A DNA stretch of 64,000 nucleotides. Origin: Novosphingobium lentum NBRC 107847 (lineage in GTDB: Bacteria > Pseudomonadota > Alphaproteobacteria > Sphingomonadales > Sphingomonadaceae). The stretch covers positions 1 through 64,000 of the forward strand of contig NZ_BCTW01000020.1 of NCBI RefSeq assembly GCF_001590965.1, in the 5' to 3' direction. Below the pieces are notes generated by a model, which saw only the letters and a list, made by a program, of their open reading frames with translations, did not search any database and was not told the DNA's origin. The translations under genes and the position numbers were made by a program. Shown here piece by piece: positions 1 to 8,240 of this stretch. Every line of letters starts with the position of its first letter. Position 1 is the stretch's first letter.

Positions 1-597
1 GGCGGGTTCGAGCCGATGACCGGCACGGCGGGCGGCGGCGGCGTGGCCTCGGCTTCGCGCACCGGGGGCAAGGGTTTGTTCCTGGTGCACGCAGGATTTC
101 GCGCCGGTGACTTAGGCGGCGCGGTCCAACTGATCGAAGACGGAGACGGCACGCGCATCTACACCGAGGGCGAAGTGCGTGAAGGGGCGGGCGCGGAGGT
201 CGAGGTCACCGGTATCGAGCATACCGTGCAGTTCAAACCCGGCACGCGCGTGTTCGACACGATGCGGCTCGACCTGGCGCTGGCAGACGGGCGCGCGATC
301 AAGCTCGATGCGCGCGCCGTGGGGCGCCCGTGGGTCTATCGCGGCGGGGGTTTCGACAGCGGATTTACCGACGGCAAAGGGCAGGGCGTGTGGCGCTCGC
401 GCGATCTGGCGATCGAGGTCGACAGCTATGACATCTCCGATCCCGAAGCGGTGATCATGCCCGACGGCACCACCGCATTCCCCCGTCACCGCGAACAACT
501 GGCCATGTGCACCGTCAACGGCAACGAAGGATCCGCCTATATGCCGATGTTCGTAATCGGCCCGCAGCCGCGCTTCGGCCTGCCGGACAGGGGCTGA
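1..597 (+). CDS. C-terminal part of a DUF7064/7065-like protein (partial)
   Basis: The reading frame is open from base 1, so the gene begins upstream of the window; 198 residues are visible. An ATG at base 16 is probably internal. No catalytic motif is recognised. The fragment is rich in beta-strand-like alternation (paired short Val/Ile/Asp stretches and a Trp-Val-Tyr-Arg-Gly-Gly-Gly turn), which fits the beta-sandwich, CrtC-like proteins of the DUF7064/DUF7065 type often found beside acyl-CoA and phosphotransferase genes. That family assignment is a guess from style and neighbours. It lies 3 nt upstream of the first phosphotransferase gene and is probably in the same operon. Confidence 0.6.
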   Translation, partial: GGFEPMTGTAGGGGVASASRTGGKGLFLVHAGFRAGDLGGAVQLIEDGDGTRIYTEGEVREGAGAEVEVTGIEHTVQFKPGTRVFDTMRLDLALADGRAIKLDARAVGRPWVYRGGGFDSGFTDGKGQGVWRSRDLAIEVDSYDISDPEAVIMPDGTTAFPRHREQLAMCTVNGNEGSAYMPMFVIGPQPRFGLPDRG

Positions 598-600
598 GCA

Positions 601-1653
601 ATGATCGACCAGCAATCACTCCAGGCCTATTTCAACGCGCACATGGGCGGCGACGTGACCGTTACGAAATTCAAGCGGACGTTTCCCGGCATCAGCCGCG
701 AGACGTTCCTGGTGTGGACCGAGGAAGGCGGGGCCGAAGGCGGCTACGTGTTCCGCACCGATGCGTTGGGCGGGCCGATTTGCCCGGTGCCGCTCGAATA
801 CGAATATCGCATCATCGCCGGGCTGTTTCCTACCGCCGTGCCCGTGGCCGAGCCGCTGTGGTTCGACGCTACGCCCGCCATTACGGATGGCCGCCCGGTG
901 ATGGTGCGCCGCATGGTCGATGGCAGCAACGACATTCCCGGGCTTTATGACGAGGGCGCGGATGCTGCCGCGCGCCGCCAGCGCATTGCTTTCGAACACG
1001 CCGAGCGACTGGCCGCGCTGCACACGCTCGATCTGGCGGCGACCGGGTTCACCGATTTCGTCGAGATGCCCGCCTCTGCCGCCGGCTGCGCGCGGGACGA
1101 TTTCGATCGCTGGATGCGCATCTTCGAGGACGTGCGCACCGATCCGTTCCCGCTGGTGACCGAAGCCGCGTTCTGGCTCGAGGAGCATTTGCCCACGTCA
1201 GCGCCGCGTGTCTCGCTGTGCAAGGGGAACAACGGCATGGGCGAGGAGATCTGGAAGGATGACCGCATCGTCGCGCTGTCCGACTGGGAGCTGGCGTTCG
1301 CTGGCGACCCCGCGCAGGATTGGGCGCTGTCGCAGGGCATGCTCACGCTGGGCGATGCCGAACAGACGCTGCGCCATTACGAGCAGGCCGCCGGCTTCGC
1401 GATCGATCGCGCCAGCCTGGATTTCTACCGCGTGTGGGAAGTGTGGAAGGCGGTGCCGACGCTGAACAACGGATTGCGCCCGTTCCTTTCGGGCGAAAAT
1501 CCGCGCGTGCCCCGGCTCAACCTTGGGTTCGGACGGGTCAAGCTGTTCGAACAATTGCTGGGCATGATGATCGGCAAGCCGATCGACGAAGCCGCGCGCA
1601 TCGTCGCGGAGTGGCGCAAGAGCCCCTACCGCCCCGAAAATGCCGCAGCCTGA
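601..1653 (+). CDS. Phosphotransferase-fold protein, predicted inactive
   Basis: The 350-residue protein has the aminoglycoside/choline kinase (APH) fold and ends with the Asp-Trp-Glu metal-loop motif at residues 228-230 followed by a Gly-Asp-Pro-rich stretch, as in the paralogue at 2138. The catalytic loop is abnormal: where the paralogue has His-Gly-Asp with a downstream Asn, this protein reads Cys-Lys-Gly-Asn-Asn-Gly (207-212) with Glu215 at the Asn position. The catalytic Asp is therefore replaced by Asn210. I infer a pseudo-kinase or an enzyme with changed chemistry. It lies between the partial first gene and a small helical protein, all co-directional. Confidence 0.85.
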   Translation: MIDQQSLQAYFNAHMGGDVTVTKFKRTFPGISRETFLVWTEEGGAEGGYVFRTDALGGPICPVPLEYEYRIIAGLFPTAVPVAEPLWFDATPAITDGRPVMVRRMVDGSNDIPGLYDEGADAAARRQRIAFEHAERLAALHTLDLAATGFTDFVEMPASAAGCARDDFDRWMRIFEDVRTDPFPLVTEAAFWLEEHLPTSAPRVSLCKGNNGMGEEIWKDDRIVALSDWELAFAGDPAQDWALSQGMLTLGDAEQTLRHYEQAAGFAIDRASLDFYRVWEVWKAVPTLNNGLRPFLSGENPRVPRLNLGFGRVKLFEQLLGMMIGKPIDEAARIVAEWRKSPYRPENAAA

Positions 1654-1667
1654 GGGAGCGCCGCCAG

Positions 1668-2141
1668 ATGATGCCCACCGCCACCCAGATGCTCGCCGCC
1701 GTGCAATTGGCGCTGCGCGAACATGTCACGCCGCAGATCGAGGACCAGTGGGCGCAAAGCGCGCTGCGCAGCGTCGACGTGATCCTCAACCACCTGCAGG
1801 CGCGCGTTCCCGCCGAAGGCCCCATGCTGCACCAGGACACCAGCGAGCTGGTGACGCTGCTGACCGGCGCACGCGAGGCGCTGGGCGGCGGCGATCCTGC
1901 GCTCGAGGCGTTTCTGGCTGAAGCGCCCGCCTTGCTCGCAGGCTATGCATCGGTCGAGGACCTGCAGGCGATCAACCACACGGGGCGCGAGGCGGTCGAT
2001 GTGTTGCTGCGCGCCTGTCATGCGCAACGCGGGCAGGCGGGGGTTGATGCGGTCCACGCCGGCTTGCGCGCCTATCTGCTGCGCCATGCCGAGCGGGAGA
2101 GCGGTTTCTTTTTCCCCACGTATGTCGGGAGGCCGGTATGA
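1668..2141 (+). CDS. Small helical protein of unknown function
   Basis: 157 residues from the first of two adjacent ATGs, with a purine-rich GGGAG about 9 nt upstream. The sequence is almost entirely helix-favouring (Ala/Leu/Glu/Arg), with no signal peptide, membrane segment or recognisable catalytic motif. The N-terminus (Thr-Gln-Met-Leu-Ala-Ala-Val) faintly recalls DUF6285 proteins, which sit beside phosphotransferase and acyl-CoA dehydrogenase genes in other bacteria; this is a weak resemblance. The last codons overlap the start of the next phosphotransferase gene by 4 nt, so the two are translationally coupled. It may be a partner of one or both phosphotransferase-fold proteins. Confidence 0.8.
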   Translation: MMPTATQMLAAVQLALREHVTPQIEDQWAQSALRSVDVILNHLQARVPAEGPMLHQDTSELVTLLTGAREALGGGDPALEAFLAEAPALLAGYASVEDLQAINHTGREAVDVLLRACHAQRGQAGVDAVHAGLRAYLLRHAERESGFFFPTYVGRPV

Positions 2142-3373
2142 ACGATCCGCTGCTGGGCGAAAAACTGCGCAGCATTCTTGCAGCAATCCGCGCCGACCTT
2201 AAGCCCGAGATGCAGGGTGCTGGCGCGAAACTGCGGTGCGAGCTGGTCGAGATGCTGCTCGCGCGCCTGTCGGTCGAGGCGGACGAGGCTGCCGGGCCGC
2301 CGTCCGGCGTCGAAGGCGAGCGCGACTGGCGCATCGCCCACGAAACGAAAATCGCTGAAGTGCTCGGCCGCCCCGTTGCGCCGACCGGTTCGGCCAACGA
2401 GCTGGAGATCGCACCCGAAACGTTCACCGCCTGGTTCGCCACGCGCGATCCGTCATTGCGCGTCAACAAGGTGACCACCGTGCCCGGTGGCCGCTCGAAG
2501 GGTACGATCCTGCTCGATTGCGACGACGGTCGGCAACTGGTGATCCGGCGCGATTTTTCGGCGGCAGTGACGGGCACGTCGGTTGCCGACGAATTTCCCG
2601 TGATCCGGGCGATCCACGGGCGCGGTCTGGCGGTGCCCGAACCGCTGTGGCTCGAACCGTCGCCCGAGGCGATCGGCGGCCGGTTCATCGTGTTTGAACG
2701 GCTGGCGGGCAAGGCGATGGGCACCCTGTTTTCCAGCGACGCCACGCCGGCGTTCTGCCGCGAATTTGCTGCAGCATTGGCGCGACTCCACGCGCTGGAT
2801 ATCGACGACCTCGGTATCGCCGAAACGCTGACGTTCGGGCGCCAGCCGCACCCGGTTGGCGCGATCGTGGACAGCTACGAGGCGCGCTATCGCAAGGGCA
2901 TGCCATCGGTGCCGCTGATCGACGCGGCATTCGTCTGGCTGCGCGAACGGCTGCCGCACATCGGCAATCAGCGACGACTGGTCCACGGTGACGCCGGACT
3001 GCACAACACGCTGGGCGACGGGGACAGGCTCACCGGGTTGCTCGACTGGGAGTTTACCCACGCCGGTGACCCGGCCGAAGACCTGGCCTATTGCCGGTTC
3101 CTGATCGCGAAAATCCTGCCGTGGGACGATTTCATGGCGGCCTATCATGCCGCCGGCGGCGCACCGATCAGCGCCGAGCGGCTGTCGTTCTTCACCGTGT
3201 GGCGCACGCTGATGCTGTCGATCCTCACCGGCTTTGCGCGCAACGCTTACGACACCGGCATCGACCGCGACCTGCGCATCGAGGCGATCGGTTGCAACAC
3301 CTTTCCCAAGCAGTTGCGCGATCTTGCCGACGACCTCGCGCGCGAACGCCAAGCCCTGGAGCAACCCGCATGA
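2138..3373 (+). CDS. Phosphotransferase family protein (APH fold), intact active site
   Basis: 411 residues. The C-terminal two thirds is an APH-type kinase domain with the catalytic His283-Gly284-Asp285 loop, Asn290 and Asp303-Trp-Glu, the full Brenner-type motif set. About 100 N-terminal residues precede the kinase lobe and have no recognised motif. The substrate is unknown. Related proteins in CoA-dependent degradation clusters, and the kinase domain of ACAD10/11, phosphorylate hydroxyacyl-CoA intermediates, which would suit this neighbourhood. It overlaps the preceding gene and the following crotonase gene by 4 nt each, so one operon is likely. Confidence 0.88.
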   Translation: MNDPLLGEKLRSILAAIRADLKPEMQGAGAKLRCELVEMLLARLSVEADEAAGPPSGVEGERDWRIAHETKIAEVLGRPVAPTGSANELEIAPETFTAWFATRDPSLRVNKVTTVPGGRSKGTILLDCDDGRQLVIRRDFSAAVTGTSVADEFPVIRAIHGRGLAVPEPLWLEPSPEAIGGRFIVFERLAGKAMGTLFSSDATPAFCREFAAALARLHALDIDDLGIAETLTFGRQPHPVGAIVDSYEARYRKGMPSVPLIDAAFVWLRERLPHIGNQRRLVHGDAGLHNTLGDGDRLTGLLDWEFTHAGDPAEDLAYCRFLIAKILPWDDFMAAYHAAGGAPISAERLSFFTVWRTLMLSILTGFARNAYDTGIDRDLRIEAIGCNTFPKQLRDLADDLARERQALEQPA

Positions 3374-4152
3374 GCGATCCTGAACTGAGTACCGATATCG
3401 CCGATGGCATCGCGCGCTTCACCATCAACCGTCCGCACGCGATGAACGCGATGAAGAACGGGATGTGGGAAGAACTGGGCGATCACTTGCGCCGGATCGA
3501 GGGCGATCCTTCCATTCGCGTGGTGCTGATCACCGGCGCGGGCGACAACTTTTGCGCAGGCGGCGACGTCAAGGAATTCTCGACCACGCTGGGCATGGAC
3601 GATGTGGAGCGGGCCAACCACTGGAAGACCAGCGGCGACAAGGGCAACCAGCTGTTCGCACTGATCGAGCGTATCCCGCAGCCGGTGGTGGTGCGCGTGC
3701 GCGGTATGGCGGCGGGCGGCGGGCTGGCAATGGTGGCGGCGGCAGACCTCGCGATCGTTTCCGAAAAAAGCCGGTTCCTGGCCGCGCAGATCCGCGTGGG
3801 CGTGATCCCCGATTCGGCGTTGAGCTACAATCTTGTGCGCAACATCGGACCCAAGCGCGCCAAGCAGATCGCCTACCTTGGCGATATTTTCGGGCCGGAA
3901 GAAGCGCTCGATTTCGGGCTCGTCAACTGGGTCGTTCCCGACGACGAACTCGATGCGCGTACAGATGCGCTGCTCGAACGGATCGCCAAACTGCCGCAAG
4001 AAGCGCTGGGGCGCACCAAGCGCGCGATGAACCTGGCGCATCGCATCTCGATCACCGACCATCTCGCACAGGAAACGCTCGATATTGGCGCGGTAGTGGC
4101 GCACCCGGACTATGCCGCGCGGGTGACCGCGTTCATGGACCGCCAGCGCTGA
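3370..4152 (+). CDS. Enoyl-CoA hydratase/isomerase family protein
   Basis: 260-residue crotonase-fold protein. The N-terminal Asn-Arg-Pro...Met-Asn-Ala box and the Phe-Cys-Ala-Gly-Gly-Asp-Val oxyanion-hole strand are present, as is a Gly-Met-Ala-Ala-Gly-Gly-Gly second oxyanion loop. The two glutamates of classical enoyl-CoA hydratase are not seen: the loop reads Gly-Gly-Gly-Leu-Ala-Met, and the second site reads Ile-Pro-Asp-Ser. An Asp in that place is more common in isomerases or other crotonase chemistries, so the exact reaction is uncertain. ATG start chosen by 4-nt overlap with the upstream phosphotransferase. Confidence 0.9.
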   Translation: MSDPELSTDIADGIARFTINRPHAMNAMKNGMWEELGDHLRRIEGDPSIRVVLITGAGDNFCAGGDVKEFSTTLGMDDVERANHWKTSGDKGNQLFALIERIPQPVVVRVRGMAAGGGLAMVAAADLAIVSEKSRFLAAQIRVGVIPDSALSYNLVRNIGPKRAKQIAYLGDIFGPEEALDFGLVNWVVPDDELDARTDALLERIAKLPQEALGRTKRAMNLAHRISITDHLAQETLDIGAVVAHPDYAARVTAFMDRQR

Positions 4153-4160
4153 CGCGGGCT

Positions 4161-4472
4161 TTACAGCTCGACGAAGACCTCGCCGTCGCGGACCTCGATC
4201 GGGAATATCCGCAAGGGGTCCATGCAGGGCAGGCGGCAGGCCTCGCCGCTGCGGATGTCGAAAGCGCCGTCGTGCCAGCTGCAGACGACCTGACCGTCTT
4301 CGATGAAGCCGTCATCGGCCAGGCTGGCCTCGCCGTGGGTGCAGGTGTCGCTCGTTGCGAACACTTCGTCATCGACCAAATAGATGGCGAGCGGGGGCTG
4401 GCCTTCGATTTCCGCCTTGAAGATTTCGCCGTCCTCGAGATCGGACAGATCGCACGCCTTCACCAAACCCAT
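4161..4472 (-). CDS. Rieske-type [2Fe-2S] ferredoxin
   Basis: 103-residue single-domain Rieske ferredoxin with Cys44-x-His46 and Cys64-x-x-His67 cluster ligands. Proteins of this size carry electrons to ring-hydroxylating dioxygenases (the ferredoxin subunit type of 3-phenylpropionate dioxygenase) or to cytochrome P450s. No oxygenase or ferredoxin reductase is present in the window, so the partner is unknown. It is transcribed toward the plus-strand crotonase and is divergent from the acyl-CoA ligase at 4549; the 76-bp gap presumably carries both promoters. Confidence 0.93.
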   Translation of the reverse strand: MGLVKACDLSDLEDGEIFKAEIEGQPPLAIYLVDDEVFATSDTCTHGEASLADDGFIEDGQVVCSWHDGAFDIRSGEACRLPCMDPLRIFPIEVRDGEVFVEL

Positions 4473-4548
4473 CGGTCATTCTCTCCGGTACAGAATAATA
4501 CGCCAGCGAACTATAGCGGGCGATGCGCGGCGATGCTACGATAAAGCG

Positions 4549-6078
4549 ATGCAGCCGTCTTGGCACCAACATCCGCGCCGATGGGCGCTGGCCGCGCCGG
4601 ATCGGGTGGCGGTGTGCTACCCCGCGCTCGGCATCGCGCTGACCTACGGCGAGCTCGACCGACGGGCCAACCGTTGCGCGCATATGTTGCGCGCCTACGG
4701 CCTGCAGCGCGGCGATCACTTTGCGCTGCTGGTCGAGAATGTGCCGGTGTTTCATGAGCTGGTCTGGGCCGGGCACAATGCGGGGCTGTACTACACCGCC
4801 ATTTCGTGGCGGTTCCGGCCCGACGAGATCGCGTTCATCGTCGGGAACTGCGGGGCCAGGCTGGTGTTCTTCACCGCGCAACAGGCAGGGCTGGCGGCCG
4901 AATTGCGCGGGCGGTTTCCGGATGTTGCGTTTGTCGACGTGACGGACGGATCGTTCAGCGCCGGCTATCCCGACACGCCGATCGCCGATGAGAGCCGTGG
5001 ATCGGACATGCTGTATTCCTCGGGATCGACCGGGCGGCCCAAGGGGATCAAGCAGGTGCTGCCGGATGCGGCCGTCGATGGCCTCTCGACGATGTTCGCG
5101 ATCTACGCCGATCGCTATGGCTGGGGCGAGGACACCGTCTACCTGATGCCGTGCCCGCTGTACCATTCGGGGCCGATGCGCTTTGCGATGGCGATGCAGC
5201 ATGTCGGCGCGAAGCTGGTCGTCATGGAGAAATTCGACGCGGAAGCCGCGCTCGCGCTGGTCGAGCAGCAACGCGTAACTCACGCACACTGGGTGCCGAC
5301 GATGCTGGTCCGGCTGCTCAAGCTGCCTGCCGATGTTCGCGCGCGCTACGACCTGTCATCCTTGCGAGTGATCGTCCACGGTGCGGCCCCGATCGCGCCC
5401 GACGTCAAGCGCGCGTGCATCGACTGGTTCGGCCCGATCCTGGAAGAAAGCTACGGCGGGACCGAGGGTAATGGCCTGACGATGATCAGTTCGCGCGAAT
5501 GGCTCGATCATCCGGGCTCGGTCGGCCGCCCGTTCCTCGGCGCGGTGCATGTGCTTGACGATGCGGGCCACGAAGTGCTCGTGGGAGAAACCGGCACGAT
5601 CTGGTTCTCGGGCGGGCCTGGTTTTGCCTACCATGGCGATCCCGATCGCACCGCGCAGGCGTTCGATGCGGCAGGGCGCAGCACTCTCGGCGATCTGGGG
5701 CACGTCGATGCCGACGGCTATGTTTACCTGACCGACCGACGCAACGCGATGGCGATATCGGGCGGGGTCAACGTGTTCCCGCAGGAAGCCGAGAACCGCC
5801 TGATCTCGCACCCCGAAGTGGCCGACGCCAGCGTGTTTGGCGTGCCCGATGATGACATGGGCGAAGTGCTCCACGCGGTGGTGCAGCCGCTGTCGGACGG
5901 CGCCGATCATGAGGCGCTGGCGGTGCGGCTCGGCAGCTGGTGCCGCGACGGTCTGGCCACGATCAAGTGCCCGCGCACGTATGAATTTCGCGATTGCCTG
6001 CCGCGCCACGATACCGGCAAGATCTATGCGCGCCATCTCAAGGAAGAATGGCTTGCGCGGCGCGAACGGCATTCATAA
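4549..6078 (+). CDS. Acyl-CoA synthetase (AMP-forming), first copy
   Basis: 509 residues of the ANL superfamily. The phosphate-binding loop Ser-Ser-Gly-Ser-Thr-Gly-Arg-Pro-Lys-Gly is present, followed by Tyr-Gly-Gly-Thr-Glu-Gly (A5-like motif) and a C-terminal domain hinge Tyr-Leu-Thr-Asp-Arg-Arg; a catalytic Lys lies in the Thr-Gly-Lys-Ile near the end. It would activate a carboxylic acid with ATP and CoA. The substrate cannot be read from sequence. ATG 4549 is chosen because the family N-terminus (helical, then the Leu-Thr-Tyr-Gly-Glu-Leu strand) begins shortly after it. A second ligase of the same type lies at 9898. Confidence 0.93.
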   Translation: MQPSWHQHPRRWALAAPDRVAVCYPALGIALTYGELDRRANRCAHMLRAYGLQRGDHFALLVENVPVFHELVWAGHNAGLYYTAISWRFRPDEIAFIVGNCGARLVFFTAQQAGLAAELRGRFPDVAFVDVTDGSFSAGYPDTPIADESRGSDMLYSSGSTGRPKGIKQVLPDAAVDGLSTMFAIYADRYGWGEDTVYLMPCPLYHSGPMRFAMAMQHVGAKLVVMEKFDAEAALALVEQQRVTHAHWVPTMLVRLLKLPADVRARYDLSSLRVIVHGAAPIAPDVKRACIDWFGPILEESYGGTEGNGLTMISSREWLDHPGSVGRPFLGAVHVLDDAGHEVLVGETGTIWFSGGPGFAYHGDPDRTAQAFDAAGRSTLGDLGHVDADGYVYLTDRRNAMAISGGVNVFPQEAENRLISHPEVADASVFGVPDDDMGEVLHAVVQPLSDGADHEALAVRLGSWCRDGLATIKCPRTYEFRDCLPRHDTGKIYARHLKEEWLARRERHS

Positions 6079-6110
6079 ACGCGTTTATCAATTTTCAAGG
6101 GAGAGATGGG

Positions 6111-6566
6111 ATGGCCGGTGTCTGGTTCGACGAAATGCACGTGGGGCAAAAGTTCGAGCACCCGATCCGCAGGACGGTGACCGAAACCGACAACGTGCTG
6201 TTCACGGCGATGACGCACAATCCCGCGCTGCTGCACCTTGACGAAGAGTACATGAAGGGCACCGAATTCGGCGCGCGGATCGTCAACTCGGCGTTCACGC
6301 TGGGGCTGATGGTGGGTATTTCGGTGGGGGACACCACACTGGGCACTGCCGTCGCCAACCTCGGCTGGGACGAAGTGCGCTTTCCCAAGCCGCTGTTCCA
6401 CGGCGACACCATCCATGTCACCAGCGAAGTGATCGACTTGCGCGAATCGAAGTCGCGCCCGCAGGCCGGGATCGTCACGTTCTTCCACCAGGCATTCAAC
6501 CAGCACGGCGATGTCGTGGCCTCGTGCAAGCGCTCCGGGCTCCAGAAGAAAAAGCCCGTGGCATGA
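6111..6566 (+). CDS. MaoC-family (R)-specific enoyl-CoA hydratase
   Basis: 151-residue single hot-dog domain. The hydratase signature Asp...His-Asn-Pro-x-x-x-His-Leu-Asp is visible near residues 35-45, followed by a Gly-Ala-Arg-Ile-Val-Asn-Ser stretch. The start has a good ribosome site (AAGGGAGA). It overlaps the next gene, a CitE-like lyase, by 4 nt. The same pair occurs as Rv2499c-Rv2498c in mycobacteria and is analogous to itaconyl-CoA hydratase plus citramalyl-CoA lyase, so a role in dissimilating a branched dicarboxyl-CoA is a reasonable inference. Confidence 0.92.
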   Translation: MAGVWFDEMHVGQKFEHPIRRTVTETDNVLFTAMTHNPALLHLDEEYMKGTEFGARIVNSAFTLGLMVGISVGDTTLGTAVANLGWDEVRFPKPLFHGDTIHVTSEVIDLRESKSRPQAGIVTFFHQAFNQHGDVVASCKRSGLQKKKPVA

Positions 6567-7465
6567 GCGCGGCGCTTCCGATCCGATCGATGCTGTTCAT
6601 CCCGGGCGACAGCGAAAAGAAGCTGGGCAAAGTCGCCGAGTGCGGCGCCGACGCGGTGATTTTCGATCTGGAAGATGCCGTCAGCCCTGAGAACAAGCCG
6701 CTCGCGCGCAAACTGGTGCCCGAATACATGGCGCTGAAGCCGCGCGGACAACGGCCGATGCAGTACTGGGTGCGGGTCAATCCGTTCGATACGGGGATGA
6801 CTCTGGAGGACCTGGCTGCGGCGGTTCCTGCCGCGCCCGACGGCATCATGCAGCCCAAGACCGACGGGCCCGACGATGTGCGCCGGCTGTCGTACTATCT
6901 CGACGCGCTGGAAGCCGCGCACGGCATCGCACCGGGCTCGATCAAGATCCTGCCCGTGGCGACCGAGACGGCGGTCGCGCCGTTCCGGCTCGGCGATTTT
7001 GCCACCGCCGGGCTGGAGCGCCTCGCTGGTCTGACGTGGGGCGCCGAAGACCTTGCCGCCGCGATCGGCGCCAGCACCAACCGCGATGCGACCGGCGACT
7101 GGGCATTCACCTATCGCATGGCGCGCTCGCTGTGCCTGCTCGCCGCGCATGCCAGCGGGGTGCAGGCGCTGGACACGCTCTACGTCGATTTTCGCGACGA
7201 TGCGGGCTTGCGTGAAAGCTGCCGTGCCGCGCGCGCCGAAGGGTTCACCGGGCGTATCGCAATACATCCTGCGCAAGTCGCCGGGATCAACGCCAGCTTC
7301 ATGCCCTCGGCCGACGAGATCGCGCATGCCCAACGCGTGCTCGATGCGTTCGCGGCCAGCCCCGGGGCGGGGACGGTCGGGCTCGACGGCAAGATGATCG
7401 ACATCCCGCACCAGAAGCAGGCGCTGCGCGTGCTGGCGCAGGCCAAGGCGTTCGGAGCGATCTGA
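6563..7465 (+). CDS. CoA-ester lyase (HpcH/HpaI, CitE-like)
   Basis: 300 residues of the HpcH/HpaI aldolase family, CitE branch. Visible are the opening Leu-Phe-Ile-Pro-Gly-Asp substrate loop, the Asp-Leu-Glu-Asp-Ala-Val strand, a Pro-Lys-Thr-Asp loop, and Thr-Trp-Gly-Ala-Glu-Asp-Leu carrying metal ligands. Family members cleave malyl-, beta-methylmalyl- or citramalyl-CoA to acetyl- or propionyl-CoA plus an oxoacid. Length is normal for the family. It is translationally coupled to the MaoC hydratase, suggesting consecutive hydration and cleavage steps. Confidence 0.92.
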   Translation: MSAALPIRSMLFIPGDSEKKLGKVAECGADAVIFDLEDAVSPENKPLARKLVPEYMALKPRGQRPMQYWVRVNPFDTGMTLEDLAAAVPAAPDGIMQPKTDGPDDVRRLSYYLDALEAAHGIAPGSIKILPVATETAVAPFRLGDFATAGLERLAGLTWGAEDLAAAIGASTNRDATGDWAFTYRMARSLCLLAAHASGVQALDTLYVDFRDDAGLRESCRAARAEGFTGRIAIHPAQVAGINASFMPSADEIAHAQRVLDAFAASPGAGTVGLDGKMIDIPHQKQALRVLAQAKAFGAI

Positions 7466-7489
7466 ACTGGGAGCGCAGGGTGGCCGGAC

Positions 7490-8230
7490 TCAAGCCACCC
7501 CGTGCAGCCTTCGCGCAAATCGCGTGATCCCGAGTTCGGGGCGCAACCGGCTTTCCAGTTCGGGCGGCAGCGCGCCGAACACGATCGTGCGCGCTTCGGC
7601 GATGGCCAGGATCTGGCCCATGATCGGGCCGCAGTTGGCCATGTGCGCCAGCATCGCCGCACCGTCGTGGTAGATGTCGAGCGCCATACAGCTGCCGTCG
7701 TCGGCGAAGAACCATTCGTAGCCGTGGGTGCCGGGGTCGGCGGCGCAAGCCTTGTCGAACGCCTGCCGGGCAAGATCGCGCAACTTGGCCGCCATGCCCT
7801 GCTTCGGGCGAAACCACGCCAGCGCGTAGATGCGGTCGTCGCCGGCGGGTGGCGTGCGGTGCGGTGTGGCTTCGGTCATCCGCCCGAACGCCAGCGGACC
7901 GGCGTACTCCACGTCGCCCAGCACATCGGCCATCCGGTCCTGCAGCATTTGCGGCACATTGCCCGCGAACGTGATCTCGAACTTGGCGATGTCGCGCAGC
8001 TTCGCCACGCGGCCGTCCATCATCTTTGAATGGTGCGCCACGGCGGCGGGATCGTCGTAGACCTCGATGACATAGGCCTCGCGCCCGTCGGCGGAGAGGA
8101 ACCACTCATAGGCTTGCGTTCCGGTGAGGTCGGCCAGCGCGGCCTCGTGGCAGCCCTGCGCGCCCGCGATGAACGCATCGGTCTGCCCTTCGGCAATGGC
8201 GATCGGCACGAAGCCGTAGATCTTTTCCAT
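7490..8230 (-). CDS. Tandem ABM-like (dimeric alpha/beta barrel) protein
   Basis: 246 residues built of two homologous halves. Each half has an Ile-Tyr-x-x-x strand, a helical stretch, a Glu-Trp-Phe core (Tyr-Glu-Trp-Phe in both) and a strand ending near Val-Tyr-Asp-Asp or Ile-Tyr-His-Asp. This is the antibiotic-biosynthesis-monooxygenase/quinol-monooxygenase fold, normally about 100 residues and dimeric, here fused as an intrachain dimer. ATG 8230 is preferred over upstream in-frame positions because GGGAG lies about 8 nt before it. Function is unknown; cofactor-free oxygenation or binding of an aromatic intermediate is possible. It lies 10 nt downstream of the SDR gene. Confidence 0.85.
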   Translation of the reverse strand: MEKIYGFVPIAIAEGQTDAFIAGAQGCHEAALADLTGTQAYEWFLSADGREAYVIEVYDDPAAVAHHSKMMDGRVAKLRDIAKFEITFAGNVPQMLQDRMADVLGDVEYAGPLAFGRMTEATPHRTPPAGDDRIYALAWFRPKQGMAAKLRDLARQAFDKACAADPGTHGYEWFFADDGSCMALDIYHDGAAMLAHMANCGPIMGQILAIAEARTIVFGALPPELESRLRPELGITRFARRLHGVA

Positions 8231-8240
8231 CGTCGGCTCC

